A DNA stretch of 64,000 nt from Pleurotus djamor (Eukaryota > Basidiomycota > Agaricomycetes > Agaricales > Pleurotaceae): the NCBI GenBank assembly GCA_029747585.1, contig JAPEVF010000002.1, positions 1 through 64,000 on the forward strand, read 5' to 3'. Every line of letters starts with the position of its first letter. Position 1 is the first letter of the stretch. Position numbers and translations under genes: made by a program. This document shows positions 33,761 to 46,033 of the stretch, piece by piece. The notes below the pieces were generated by a model, which saw only the letters and a list, made by a program, of their open reading frames with translations, was not told the DNA's origin and ran no database searches.

Positions 33761-35321
33761 ATGAACTCGACCACCTTTTTCATTCGCTTCCTCCCCTCCA
33801 CCGTCGCCAAATTAGAATATGTGAGTCCGTACCTGTGATGATGTATGGTGACTCATCGACTTCGAAAGTAGGTTGGAGTTGATTACGAAAAACTCAATTA
33901 CTACGAAAAACTCACTTACGCCCGTCGACGTACTCCCTCCCGAACTCTTGAAAAAGATATTTGTTCTTTACTCGGCATCTGATCCAATAACCCACCCGCG
34001 GAAAAACAAAGCACCTTGGGTACTCACTCATGTCTGCTCTGCATGGCGACGACTAGCCATCGGGCACTCTGAATTATGGACATCCATCAAGATATCCGTT
34101 AACAACCCCAACTATCCCGTCACTTGGGTGTATTCTGAAGGCGAAGTCTCAGCGTTATGCGATCCACCGCTCTACGTTATCAAGACGTACCTGGCGCGAT
34201 CCCGAACTTCCCCTTTGAACGTCGATCTCAGTTTCCTGTTCACCGATTGGGAGGACAACTTTCCGTCGTCCGTACCACGGAATGTCATCCGACTCTTGCA
34301 TACGCACATGGATCACACCAAGTCGATATCTATCTACATTCCAGAGAGTTTCGATGCCGTTGATCCTAAGGAACCATTATATCCTGCTCTTATCGCTGCA
34401 CCGAACGTCCTAGAGACTCTGCATCTCGCGCACAAATCTCAACTTCTATCCCCATTTACGTCAAAAGCGTTCCCTCTGTTGAAGAACTTCACCTGGACCG
34501 GTGCCGTGTCCAAAGCCCTAAAACTCCCTATCCCATGGACTCAACTACGACATTTGGCTCTCGTTTATAATGACTTCTCCCATATCATCGATAGCATCAA
34601 TCTCTTGAAAAGAGTACCCAACTTGACTTCATTGGAAGCCTCTATTATCGATCGCTGCGACGAAGGACACTGTGCCGCTGCACAATCAATGAAGCCTATT
34701 GGACTTCCTCGGCTCGCTTCACTCAACATTAAAGGAACACCTCCAGGGCTATGTTCCCTCCTTGCGCTCGTCAAATCACCTCAACTTACGGAATTAACCT
34801 TCCGTTTATATACACCGTTGGGCATGGAGGAAAACGAGGAGAAAATGATCTGCAACGCCCTAGCGAAGTTGTTCAAAAGCACACAGTTACGTGCGCTGTC
34901 TCTAGACGACCTGCCCATCTCGTCACCCATCTTTTTACGACTCCTCAAATACGTCTCTCCTACCCTTGAACACCTAGAGGTCCAAGACTTCCCGAGATTC
35001 AACTACCAGGTGTTCAATGCACTCACCGTTCCGCTAAACGAAAGATCAGGCGACTCCTCCTCCGTTCTTTGTCCCCATCTGAATAGTCTTCACCTCAAAA
35101 GCTGTACCTTCCGGGTTAAAATCCCACATGGGTCGATTGCTACGATGGTAGCGTCTCGCCTTTCTTCGAATCCATTGAAGGATCTGTGGGTGATCGTCAC
35201 TGCTGGAGAGTGCGTAGAGGATTCTCGGCGGTTGAGAGGGTTGAACTCTACCGGGCAGTTGCCCCATTTGCGATGGGAGGAATTGGGGGAGATGACTGGG
35301 AGGATGGTTGGTAGGCTTTGA
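33761..35321 (+). CDS. F-box protein with LRR-like repeats, copy D
   Basis: A small first exon (33761-33820, starting MNSTTFFIRF) joins in phase to 33879-35321, for about 501 residues. No ATG is present in the F-box exon before the domain, which supports the upstream exon. The F-box reads LPPELLKKIF, APWVLTHVCSAWRRLAI and LWTSIKISV, then VTWVYSEGE. Leucine-rich units follow, such as LETLHLAHKSQLL, LPIPWTQLRHLAL, LASLNIKGTPPG and YVSPTLEHLEVQDF. It is intact and is the closest relative of broken copy B. The product is likely a substrate receptor of an SCF ubiquitin ligase. Confidence 0.72.
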
Positions 35322-35525
35322 AAGTGATAAAATACGCCTGTGCAGAGCAGTGGTTCTTGCAAGAAATAAAGGTGATGATAAGTAAGTAGAGTGGATACAG
35401 TGAGTAATATGCCATAGAAGCTACGTAGTAAGTATGCGTCATTGCGTCGTCTTCAAACATCTGGGAAAATATAATCATACAACGTCCCAAGAAAGCGTCG
35501 TTCAAACGTTCATCGTACATACATC

Positions 35526-37121
35526 TCAGAACGTATCTCGTCCGCCAGGTCCCGGACGACTCGTCACATCCCTCTCAACACTGTGACTGGGCCCATCGAA
35601 ATCGGCGAACGGGTTCTCTTTGTCATCATTCTTGCCGACATCATACCCCGCCCCAGTGTACCCAGGCGGTTTGCTATCAGTCGCATCGTTGTCATATGGT
35701 GGGACAAACGTCTCGTCGCGAGGCGGGGGTGGTCCAGCCGGAGGAGGATATTGTTGGTTGTAACCAAGATGAGGAACTTGGGCGTTGTAGGGTGGGTTGT
35801 AGTAGTTCGGGTAACCACCAGCGGCGGCACGAGCCTGGCTCGATGGGGCACGGGTAGTGTTGGCAGGGCTGGTGGGATCAAGAACCTGGCGGTAATAAGC
35901 GAATGCGACAGCGGCAAACATAGCAGCGAGGACTATGTTACGTGATGTCGTCGATCAGTCCATCTTTATTATTATCTGGAAGCTAAGAATAGAACTTACA
36001 GAGTGTGATGAGAAGCGATATGATTTCGGCCCACGAATCGTGGTCCCAAGCGCGTCGACACCCTAGAAAACCGGGAGGATGAGAGCCAACACTTGGAGCG
36101 GTAGGACTTTCGGGCTTACATCTGTCTGCTTCCTCTTGACTGATGACATCGCTACGTATGGGACCGAAGAGCCCATAACGCTATAGCAACGGGTGAGACC
36201 TCAAACAAGAACCGGCGGGTGGGTATGCTTACGAATACAAACGTTCGACCTTCAGTCAAGGTGGAACACTCGGCTATCAAATCGTTCTGGAGGGGACTTC
36301 AGAAAATAGGATGTGCACAAGCATGGTCGGGAACAGACCTTGAACAAGAAGTGGATGACTACACGCATGAGGCCAGTGGCGAGTACGATGACAAAAGCAA
36401 GAGAGGACAATAGGGCGTAGATTCGGACCAATGCAACTCGTTGCTATTGCAATAATCAGCTTGATAGGCATGGAACAAAGATGAGAGATTACGAACCGTT
36501 GCAGCGGCCGCTAAACCAAGAGATTCAATCAAGAATAGAGCCATGTACAGCGAGCCTAAGACAATCGAGAAAGTCCCAAGCTGCGAATTTTCTGGAAGCC
36601 AATGACGGGTTAGTTAAGCCTGAGGGTGAGGAGTGAGTGCACGTACGAGCTCGGTCGATATTGATGGCACGGAAGAAGCCAATCTACGCAAAACCAGTTG
36701 GTCAAGTCATCCTGCAGAGAGGGGCGGTCAAGATACATACAGACCTATATGGGCAAAGATTAGATTCTTTCATAACGATAAAAAGAGGATAAGAACGCAC
36801 GAAAAGAGTGTCCATAGAGCACTGAGGAAAGCAACTACGAAAACAGGTAAGCTTACTGTCTTCCAAGAGAAATCTTCCACAACTCACAGATGGCTACAAA
36901 GGGTCGCAGACTCCGTTTGTAGTATCTCGTTACAAAAGCATATGTAGGAGGGGGACCTTCAGTTCATTGAAATTCATGTCTTAGTTCATTGTTCGCCAAT
37001 GCTGCGTCTACAATCGCTCACCTGAATTCATCGAAACCAGGGTCATTCGATCAGACTTTACTCGTCAAAAGGTACGTCGAGGACACATACCTTGTGGTGG
37101 TGGGGGTCGTGAATAATCCAT
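35526..37121 (-). CDS. Multi-span membrane protein with Pro-rich cytosolic tail
   Basis: Many short exons lie on the minus strand from an ATG at 37121 (MDYSRPPPPQ) to a stop at 35526. Recognisable pieces in order are TYAFVTRYYKRSLRPFVAI, a hydrophobic span VVAFLSALWTLFSCVLIL, GFFRAINIDRA, TFSIVLGSLYMALFLIESLGL, IYALLSSLAFVIVLATGL, then SLLITLFLAAMFAAVAFAYY. A tail rich in Pro, Tyr, Gly and Asn follows, with PPPPRDE and PPGYTG. At least five membrane segments are seen. Exon joins in the first half are approximate. I do not recognise the family. The next gene on the other side (38511) is also a membrane protein with a low-complexity tail. Confidence 0.5.
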
Positions 37122-38510
37122 AAGTCTTTGCTGATGGGTGAAGGGGGGNAAGATATACAATGGGTTCAAGGTGGTGGTGGTGTGTAGTTATGAAGTGACA
37201 GAGGCGATGCAGCTAACCCATGCAATGTGTTTGTCCGTGTTTGGACACCAAGGACTTGGCCTTGGGTTGACTGCGCGCCGATTGTCATGCGCAGTTCGAG
37301 ACCAACAGCAATCCCAACATCACCGCTCAGCCCCGCTCTCTGCATTTCGCGTATCCCATCGCTGAATCCATGGCGATGATAAATAATCTCGAATCCGTGT
37401 CTGCGCAGGTTGAAACGCGGAACCAAATGAAGCCCAATTATCGCTGGATATTGCACTTTTAGTGCCTGATTTTCGCCAACACCAATGGACACTGCATTGG
37501 ATTTCTAATGTCGTGTGCACCATCGTGACATTCATGCGCTTACCGATACTATCGTGGCCACATCGACATCACCTATTGCAGCGCCTCGTCGGGCTGACAA
37601 TGGCTGTACTGATGATCTCGACGATGTTCTTCTTTGCAATGGCTATAAGAAACCCTCGAACTTGCATAAGTTTGGACGAGTTCGAAGATTTATCTCATGA
37701 TCCTCAAGTTGGCATGCTGGCACATAGGGTGTTATCTGTGACGACATGGAACTTTTTGTACTGGGAGCAATGAGACGTTGGTAGGCGCAACGACGTTGTC
37801 ATATCGTGGTATCAGGTATGGGTAACATTGTTAAGGACATCTACCTAGTTCTCACTATGGTCGTAGATATATACGAACATATATAGATGGGTTAACCTGC
37901 TTCGTAAACTATGGGTGCTGAGCACTGGACGCTTGAGGCGATTGGGGGTGCAACGACTACTCAGAGTCACGTTAACGCTGAGAAGATACCCGCAACCAGA
38001 TCATACGGGTTGATACTGAAGCTTGAAGGCCGGTGATGGTATGCTCAATCCGCCTTGCTACGATACTGGTGCACACGCTAATGTTCGACGAATTTGGTAC
38101 CTCAACGAAGGAATACGTCCTCCTTCCTGACGAGACTTTGTGGCCGCTTTATACCTACAGGTTAACAGAAACAAGGCGTCTTGGAGGTCTGGTCCTCACC
38201 GAACTCAACTTAAGTCTCGTCGACATTTATAATCGTGACTGATGCAGCTCAAACACAGGCTGTGTTACACCTCCATACGGAGGATCTGACGCTCTCTCAC
38301 CGGAAACAGAAATGCGCAGCTGGAGATGAAACACCGACTTGGAACTTGCTTGGGGATAAGTTGATACTTAAGCAAGACACCTTGTAACCGTCGCCCCTTG
38401 TGCTGGACGCTTCACCCCCTCCCCCTCAACTGTGGTTTCTCTGGTAGGACCACACATTACGCAGCTCGTCGATCGAGTTCCTTGTAGTTATCTTTGAAGA
38501 AGAAGTAGCT
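37122..38510. other. Long intergenic between divergent membrane-protein genes
   Basis: Nothing convincing was found in about 1.4 kb. A G-run next to an n (about 37143-37149) and a short GGT repeat occur near 37170. Short open frames at 37462-37773 and 38033-38242 show no family pattern. Confidence 0.4.
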
Positions 38511-40567
38511 ATGGTTCGCCCACCGCCTCTACAGCTCCAAGGTGAGTAATTAGTCTCCATCATTAAACGTATAAAACTAAATCATGTATCTCAGTGGACA
38601 ACTGGCGGTCTCCTGATATCGGTGGGTGTCCCCGCATCTTCCCATCAATCTGAGCCAAATGGAGTATGCTAAACTGCAGCCCATAGTCTCATCGTCATCA
38701 GCAAGCCTCCAGCATCGGGATGGTTCGAAGGGGGCTCGGGAATCGAAGTATACGGTGGTCAGAAAGTTGTTGTATGATCGGTGTTGGCGGGTACCCGTTA
38801 TCGTTGGTGTGTTTCGTCTCTGCTTTCCCCATTCCCTTGTGCGCCGCACGTACCCCCTCCCAGTTTCAGTCGGGACGCGCGGCGATGCAACCGGACGGTT
38901 TCATTCCTGTGTTCTGATACTTACTTATGTTTACCTATTATTATTACAGTTGCCATTCTCAACGGCTTTCGCTACCTCAACTGGTACGTGCCCCGTCGCA
39001 ATCTGCTTCTGATACAACCGTGTTCATATTGTCTATCGTTGTAGCACCGTGTGTATACTACCATTGACTTGGGGTTACAGAGAACCTGATATCATCCTGT
39101 CTTTAGCGCAACGCGTTAATTGATTTTGAAGTGGACAAGTCTTGTGAGTTTGATGCTCTATGTAGTCGTAGACCGCCATTTTATTAATACCGCCTCCCTT
39201 CAAGTCAACGTCTCCGAGCTCGCCATACTCTCCTTCGTCACCGGCATAATAGCTATCACCTTGGCGATTGTCGAGTTCTTCGGGGTCGTCGCCAACATCG
39301 TTCCCGTGAGTCCAATATGACGAGAATACCGCTTTGCTGTTGTTGACGGATACGTCTCCCCAATAGCGTCGCCTGCATCTGATCGAAGCGTACACCCGAC
39401 TTGTTTATGTTTCTGCCGTTCTGATAACGATATCCGGGTTGATCCAATCAAGCTCGTATATCGTCTACAAGGTCCGTATTTCTGTTCACAATCTTCTACT
39501 CCTTTATTCACAGTCTATGCTTATAGCGCGAACTTTTGGGAGAGTGTCAGCAAATACCATCTCATGGCGGCCCGTTGCGGTCAACGTTTGTGAGCTCTCC
39601 CGTGCCTAAGCCCAATGATCGGCCATTATTGACATCCATTTCCAGCTAAATTGGTCGCCCATCATCGGCACTACTAAGACTGCCTCTCAAGGTATGTAGC
39701 ACCCCATCAGTTATTCTAGACGTCCCTCACACCTCGAACGCCTCCACAGCATGTTCCTCGTCCTACGAAGCCTCCACGCTCCCTGTCATCCTTTCTTTCC
39801 CATTCGCCTATCTCCTCCCTATGATCATCCAACTCGTCATCGTGCACACGTACTACAATCAGTCCGTTGACCCTCGGCATCCATCAAATCTCTGCTATCA
39901 GTATCAACACAGGAACAGCCGAAGCGCCGGGCCTGCTGTTGTTTACCACAAGATACCCCCTGCTTCGCCTCCCGTTCGTGGTGATGCTCATGCCTATGCT
40001 AAAGGCGGTAAACCCTCTCGGGAGGATGAAGAAGGGGAGAGGGGATGGTTATCTTTCACGACGACCCGAACACCATTCTTCACCCGCTTCCATTCATTCC
40101 TCACCCGCTCGTCGAGATATCAATTCCATCTCATCAAACATTCCCATACCCACAGATATCAATCACTGCCCAACCGTGAACCACAACACAATCATCGAAA
40201 CAATCATATCCGAAGCAACACCAAGAATGATACAAGGGGCCCTTGCAACAATCCTACCAATGGGATGAATGGTAGGAATAAGAACACGGGTTCGTTGCCA
40301 GTGGCGATGTCGAGGTATACCAATCCCAGCGGGAGATCTGTTCCTGTTTTGCCTTCGAAATTGCATTTGCAATCGGGGGTTGGTGGTGGTGGTTCTCCTG
40401 GGACCCTTTCGTTGATGACCCCTGGGCCACCGAGTTACGGTGATGGTGTTGGGCCTGGCGGGTTCAATGGAAGACAACAGGAGAGTTTGTATGGGAAGTA
40501 TGGAGGGAGGTTGTCGGCGTTTACGATTGGGAGTGTGGGGAGTACTGACGAGTTTTCGGGGTTGTAG
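38511..40567 (+). CDS. Multi-span membrane protein with Ser/Gly-rich tail
   Basis: The probable start is MVRPPPLQLQ at 38511, followed by several small exons. Coding pieces include VDNWRSPDI, AILNGFRYLN, a span LAILSFVTGIIAITLAIVEF, RRLHLIEAYTRLVYVSAVLI with SGLIQSSSYIVYK, and LSFPFAYLLPMIIQLVIV. From about 39900 to 40567 the protein is hydrophilic, with long Asn/Ser/Gly/Pro stretches ending TDEFSGL. Exact splice sites between 38600 and 39800 are uncertain. It could be a small transporter-like or tetraspan protein; I do not recognise it. Confidence 0.45.
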
Positions 40568-40815
40568 ATTGGCGAAGCTCAATCTCGCCTCTGATTGAGT
40601 GGTAGCTGAAATAAATTATTTCACCCTCTTTTTTGTTGTACGATATGCAGAATAATTCACCTGGATGACTCGAAGGAAGGACGGACGAACGGCCTACTGG
40701 ATATGCGTACGCACTCAAGTCACCGACCAGGGCTGCGATATCAGCGAAAGGCCCAACACATGCTCACCACGATCGCCTGACTTCCAACCTCCACAAGGCT
40801 AGGGCTCCCCCACAT

Positions 40816-41529
40816 ATGGTTGACTTCGACAAGCAAAGCTACTGGCGCGACCGCTTCATCCACGAGACCACCTTCGAATGGCTTATCCCTTCCAAAGACC
40901 TTCTTGACGTCCTGACCGCCCCACTGAAATCGGAACCACACGCACACCCACAGGGTAACAATTCGATCATCACCAGACCAAACCAATCAATCAGCAGTTC
41001 CCGAGTCTTACAACTTGGCTCTGGCACGAGTGATCTCCACGTCCACTTACGCCAATGTGGGTTTCAACATGTTACGAACGTTGATTACGAGCCGCTTGCA
41101 CTCGATCGGGGGAGGTCGATTGAGATGTAGATGTTTGGGGATGTTGAGATGACGTACGCTGTTGTGGATGTGGTGCAGCTCGATTCGATGCAGACTAGTG
41201 AGCTGGGAGGACCGTTTGATCTGGTTATTGATAAAAGCACGGCTGATGCGGTGTCCTGCGCGGGAGACGAGGCGTTACGGCGAATGGTTGAGGGTGTGGA
41301 GAGACATCTTGCTCCGGGAGGGATATGGATCTCGTTGAGCTATTCGGCAGAGCGGTTTAGTGACTGTTGTGGGGATGGGAGTCCGCTCGAGGTGGAGGTA
41401 GTACACCGATTTCCGACGCCGAAAAATAACCCTAACGAACCGGACATTTATCACTGGTGTTATCGACTACGACGGCGGGGTGGATCAGATCCCGAAAGGT
41501 TGTCGTTGTCATCTGGGTCTCCTTGCTAG
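40816..41529 (+). pseudogene. Class I methyltransferase, EEF1AKMT4/METTL13-type, with in-frame stop
   Basis: One frame covers 40816-41529 but is cut by a TAG at 41128-41130. The first part starts MVDFDKQSYW and has RFIHETTFEWL and the AdoMet motif VLQLGSGTSDLHVHL, then VTNVDYEPLAL. After the stop come FGDVEMTYAVVDV, the motif DLVIDKSTADAVSC and GGIWISLSYS. These segments match the eEF1A lysine methyltransferase group. The family has continuous sequence where the stop falls (between RSIEM and MFGDVE), and a single base change in a GAG, CAG or TGG codon would make TAG. No intron can remove it. It is a recent null allele, a sequencing error or a readthrough case. Confidence 0.7.
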
Positions 41530-41893
41530 CTACTAGTAGCTAGATCTAAGTTTGGGAGCGTTGTCGAACTTCCTTTCGACACAGGCACCGCACCTGTGAT
41601 AGTTACCCCAGCGCAAGCCCCACAAATTGTCGTCCTAAGTCGAGCATGATTGAGGAGGGATGGGAAACGCCCCACAGTATGATTGTGATGTCAATAAAAA
41701 TACGATAACAAGCTACACCAGGGAGAACAAAAGAGGCAGGTGGCTAGGGAGACACTCCGTATCCTTGTAATAATGCAAATAGCCAATAGATATCTTAACG
41801 AAGAGTTGCTCCAGCAACGGGATATATACACGGTTGCTTCCATTGACACGTCAAAAATGGACTCGAGGAATGGTGATGACGAGCGTGGGTTTC
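41530..41893. other. Intergenic, no gene seen
   Basis: This is the 3-prime side of both the methyltransferase (+) and the CFEM gene (-). No pattern was recognised. Confidence 0.4.
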
Positions 41894-42501
41894 TTAGAGA
41901 GCGAGAGCGGCCAAGCCGATGGCAGCAAGACCTGCAACGGCGTTGACGCCGTTTGACAGAGCACCGTTACCGCTACCAGATGATTCGGCAGTTTGGGAGG
42001 GTGCGGTACTATATCAGGGCAATCAGGAAACAATTGAATTTCGTTGTAGTCCAAGCTACTCACGAAGAGGAGGAGGTAGAGCTGGGGGCGGGAGGGCTTC
42101 CAGAGGATGTAACATCAGGAAGGTCGAGAGTGACACCCTGAGAGAAAGATTTAGACGTCAGCATCAGAACGATGGATGATGGCGTTGAGAACGGAGACGT
42201 ACAGCGGCCTGGCAGAGGGTGATGGCAACACCACGAGCGGCCTCAAGGTCGCTGGCTGGGCAAGAACCACCGAGACAGGTGATGGTAGCGGCAATGAACT
42301 CCTGGCTGGAGCAGAGACATTTCATGTCGTTCTGGCTGCACCCTCCAAGGGTAGCAGGCTGAGCAACACAGGCCATGGCGCAAGCTAACGAGCAGGTTCA
42401 ACGAGACGAACTCCGTCGAGGATGTCGACAAACTTACTGGGGATGTCCTGGGCCGAGGCGAAGACGGCAAAGAGAGCGACGGAAGCGAAGACGGCACGCA
42501 T
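41894..42501 (-). CDS. CFEM-domain secreted protein with GPI signal
   Basis: Exons 42501-42438, 42384-42203, 42137-42064 and 42008-41894 give 144 residues. A signal peptide (MRAVFASVALFAVFASAQ) precedes a CFEM domain with the eight cysteines of the family, seen in CAMAC, GGCSQND, MKCLC, TCLGGSC and LCQAA. The aspartate in GGCSQND is the residue that binds haem iron in CFEM proteins with that function. A Ser/Thr/Pro stretch and a hydrophobic C terminus (AGLAAIGLAALAL) after GNGALSNGVN suggest a GPI anchor. It is likely a cell-wall or plasma-membrane protein for haem uptake or adhesion. A TATAAAG at 42555-42561 (minus strand) lies upstream. Confidence 0.85.
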
Positions 42502-42554
42502 TATGAACTCGGGGACTTGAAGTCGGGGGAAGAAAGGGCGTTGACGCCGCCGTT

Positions 42555-42561
42555 GACTTTA
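42555..42561 (-). promoter_or_regulatory. TATA-like element of CFEM gene
   Basis: TATAAAG on the minus strand, about 55 bases before the CFEM start codon. Confidence 0.45.
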
Positions 42562-43150
42562 TAGGTACGCATTTCTGATTGATGGCATATGAAAATAGCA
42601 ATGAAGGGTTTTCCAAGTTCACATGGCAGTTGATCGTTGATCGAGCACCCTTTCTGGCCTTGGCAGGTTTAGAAAAATTGTAAAACATAAGACGGGGCTT
42701 GAAGCCGAGCAAGGGGTTCCTGTGGGGGTCATCAAAGGTCCTTGCACCGATCCCTTCCGCTGTGTTATTCGAAACGCGGAAGTTTGGCCATTGCCTGGCC
42801 ATTTCTAATAGCAGAAATCGATTCCTTGGGTATGGCAGTTACCAGCCAATACGAACGGCAGCGGGTGGCGAGTTGCGAAGATATTGCCAACGGGATACGA
42901 GACATTTGATCGTCGCATCAAAATTTAAGTGCATCGAGCTAGGGGTTCATGATGGCAATGAATCAAGGGAGAATTAGGAGCTACAGGGGCTGATTTGTGC
43001 ATTCGGCAAACGCCGCAAGAACTGTAGAGGTCTCACTGTGGCTCGAAACCTTAATTTCCTGTGGACCAAACAACACCAAAGTATTGGCGTCGGATTGCAA
43101 GTCCAAAGTTTGAAGCCGCACGATAATCGACAACCTCCCCCTCAAGATCC

Positions 43151-43764
43151 ATGGTACGCTGAACCTTTGATCCTCCACCCGAGCTCGCTGTTGACAACGT
43201 TCTGCAGGCCCCTACACAGAAGAAAAAGGTATTTACATGCCGTGCTGGACGTTCATCAAGCCCAACCACTTATCGTCTCGACCTTTAGACCGGCGGTAAG
43301 ACCCGCTCAGCTCTCCAGGATGTCGTTACCCGGGAGTACACCATCCACCTCCACAAGCGCGTCCACGGTCGTTCATTCAAGAAGCGCGCTCCTTGGGCAG
43401 TGAAGTCGGTCGTCGATTTCGCACAAAAAGCAATGGGCACGAAGGACGTCCGAATCGACCCCAAACTCAACCAACAACTCTGGTCAAGAGGTATCAAGTC
43501 TGTACCTCACCGGATGCGTGTTAAGCTCGAACGTGAGTAGTGCTTGACGAATCTGTGTACGGACTTGATTGATGAATATCTGTTTGGATATACAGGCAAA
43601 CGTAACGATGAGGAGGGTGCTAAGGAGAAGCTCTTCACATATGCCAGCTTTGTCCCCGTTGATTCCTTCAAGGTGCGTCAAATTCTCATGAACTTCCCTT
43701 ACTTCGCCTCACCTATCGCTTTTAGGGACTCCAAACAACCGTTGTCGACGCTGACGCTGAGTAA
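43151..43764 (+). CDS. RPL31: 60S ribosomal protein eL31
   Basis: eL31 lies near the peptide exit of the large subunit. Exons are 43151-43153 (only the ATG), 43289-43532, 43596-43672 and 43726-43764, giving 120 residues. The conserved body is unmistakable: [54 protein letters not shown] and [12 protein letters not shown]. The start is inferred. An ATG directly followed by a GTACGC donor joins in phase to [10 protein letters not shown], and split starts of this sort are common in fungal ribosomal protein genes. Another upstream exon cannot be excluded. Confidence 0.88.
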
Positions 43765-44814
43765 ACGTCCGGGTCCCGTTTCACGCAGCTTCTGTACTCG
43801 CTTTCTTCATCCTTCCATGCCAACTACACCATATGCAATGAATACGCCCATGTATTGCACTTATATATGCCCCTCGCATAGTCACAAAACAAACCGCCTT
43901 GAAACACCAACCATGCCACCTTCCTTATCGTGGTCACCGGGGCTAGATGTGCTGACCTAGGTGGCCCGAGAACTCCTTTGGTGATCTCAAGAATCTAAGC
44001 TGAAGGCTTGATCTGAATTTCATTGACGCGGCGGCGCATAACCTGGTTCCTGAACTTCATCCATCCCTCCTCTCAATTTTGTTGCAGACGATGTCCCGCA
44101 TTCCATTTCTCGACTCCGTGTTGTATCTGACGTCTACTCCGCCTCAGGCTAACTACATCGACTCTGGTCTCGGCAGTGTATGCCTGCCGGAGCTTGGTAC
44201 GAGCAACGTACTGTGTCACCAGCAACGCCTCCGAGAGCTCATTCATCAACATTTCAGGAATCAGGGCTTATTCAACGCCAGAACCCGAGACGGATTATGC
44301 TTTGATCGGTGTATTCAGTATTCAAACCATCATCATTCCCGACGTCTATGTTCCCTTTTTATCTTTCCACTCATATCCTACTGGGTATGTGGCCAGAAAT
44401 ACTGAAAGTACACGTCTTCAGGTCGTCCACCAGCAGCCAACCTTGACTTTCGAATGACCCCCTTTGCTACATCACCGTTACAGTCCCCATTGCGGCGTAC
44501 TCTCCTCAGTGCACCTTTGCTATAAATATGCGCGATCAGCCACAACGTCCCTTCTGACCTTCTTCCCGCCAGAAGAGGACAGGAACTTGATCTCTCCGCC
44601 TCTTAGTGAGTTTACGTTTATTCAATGTCCAATGCGTCCATTGAAACTGCTACACCAGGAATCGATTCGGTGTCCCTCTCCCTTACACGTAGCAATGACT
44701 GCCCTCTCCTCCAGGCTCTGGCTACAGGATAAATACGACTGTGACGACACATGAACATCCCAAGCTCAAGCATCCTCTCGAGCCACCTCTTCAGACGATA
44801 CTCTGAACTCAACC
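43765..44814. other. Intergenic with an unassigned open segment
   Basis: About 1 kb between eL31 and the secreted gene. One open segment near 44176-44457 (ATYCVTSNASESS, IIIPDVYVPF) looks weakly protein-like but has no recognised family. TATAAATA at 44521-44528 may serve the gene at 44815, although it is about 290 bases away. Confidence 0.3.
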
Positions 44815-46033
44815 ATGAATTTCACATTCATCGCTCTCGCTCTCGCCCTTGCCACAGCATCCAATGCTGCAGTTGACAAAGGCCAGAACAAGGCCGACAA
44901 GGATGTTCTTACTGTCTGCGTTGGCATCCTTGGAGCCACTCCATTCATCCGACCGGTACCTTGCTTGCCTACCCGTTGTTCTTTTCTTTAACGAGGATAT
45001 CTTTGCATCTTCTAGGGAGCAACCACCGCAAGCTGCTGTGTCGCGCCAGCGAAGGTTACTTGGTTCAATGAGGCGAAACAAATTGGAGAGGTAAGGAATC
45101 CACGATCGTCTCACTGAAGTCCCGCGTGCTCATTCTTCTCGTCCTCAACAACCAGTGCTGCTCATCCGGACAATCTTGGTCTGAAGATAAAGCCTCCGGT
45201 CTTGGCGCTTGTTGCGCATCTGGACTCCATTTTAAAGGCGACAAAGCAAGCAACACTGGAGGATGCTGCGCCCCAGGTTTGACTTGGTTGAATGGTGCTT
45301 GTGCCGCCAAACCACCAGCTCGTCCTACTTGCAAAGCCCTCGCCGAGCCTGTGTGTGCATCCGACCATGACTTGGGCATTAAATACGGCCACTGCTACAT
45401 CCTCAGATTCACCGACGGCACTCAACTCGGCGCTGACCACGACGTGAATAGTTACTCTAAGAACGGATTTTTCAGAGATATTCCGTTCAAAGTGTGTAAG
45501 AGCACGACGGATTGCTCGGTTGGAGATGCGGTGCCTACCGATGGATCTTGGTACCTCCAAGATCAAGTAGGTAGACCTCGAGATGCCGCTGGAACGCTTG
45601 GTTGGATCGATCACGGCTTCAATGGGACCCATATCAGGTATGACGTTAATCCAGCAATCGCAGGTGTCTTCAAGGGTGTGCCGTACTGTTCAGAGGGGAA
45701 ATGTTTCTTGAAATTAGGTGGAGGACCTCAGGGAACGTATGGCTTTGGTGCCACTTGCCCCATTGAAACCCATGGCCTTTCATTCGTAAGTTCAAGTCTC
45801 ATCGCCGATTCCCTTGCTTGCGAAGTGCTCAATCCCGATCCCTCTTCCAGTATCCCAATAGAAAGATGTCAATTCCTATGAGCTTTACCGAGACTGCATG
45901 CTCTGGCCCTGATGCTCCGTTCGTCCCCATCGTCACGGCGGCCCCGACTAGCCCTGCGTCGTCCACCCTTGTATCTTCCCTTGTCACCTCTGCAACAGGG
46001 AAGGTCGTCCNTCGCGCGATTGGACGTTTCTGA
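44815..46033 (+). CDS. Cysteine-rich secreted protein with CC repeats, copy 2
   Basis: Exons 44815-44955, 45016-45090, 45156-45785 and 45851-46033 give 342 residues. The signal peptide is MNFTFIALALALATASNA. The second exon is 75 nt, as in copies 1 and 3. CC pairs occur in TASCCVAP, CCSSGQSW, ACCASGLHF and GCCAPGLTW, so it has one repeat fewer than copy 1. The second domain is well kept: HDLGIKYGHCYILRF, IPFKVCKSTTDCS, GSWYLQDQ, GFNGTHI, GKCFLKL and FTETACSGPDAPF. An n at about 46011 falls in the last few codons, so the exact C terminus is not certain. It is more distant from copies 1 and 3 than they are from each other. Confidence 0.72.
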
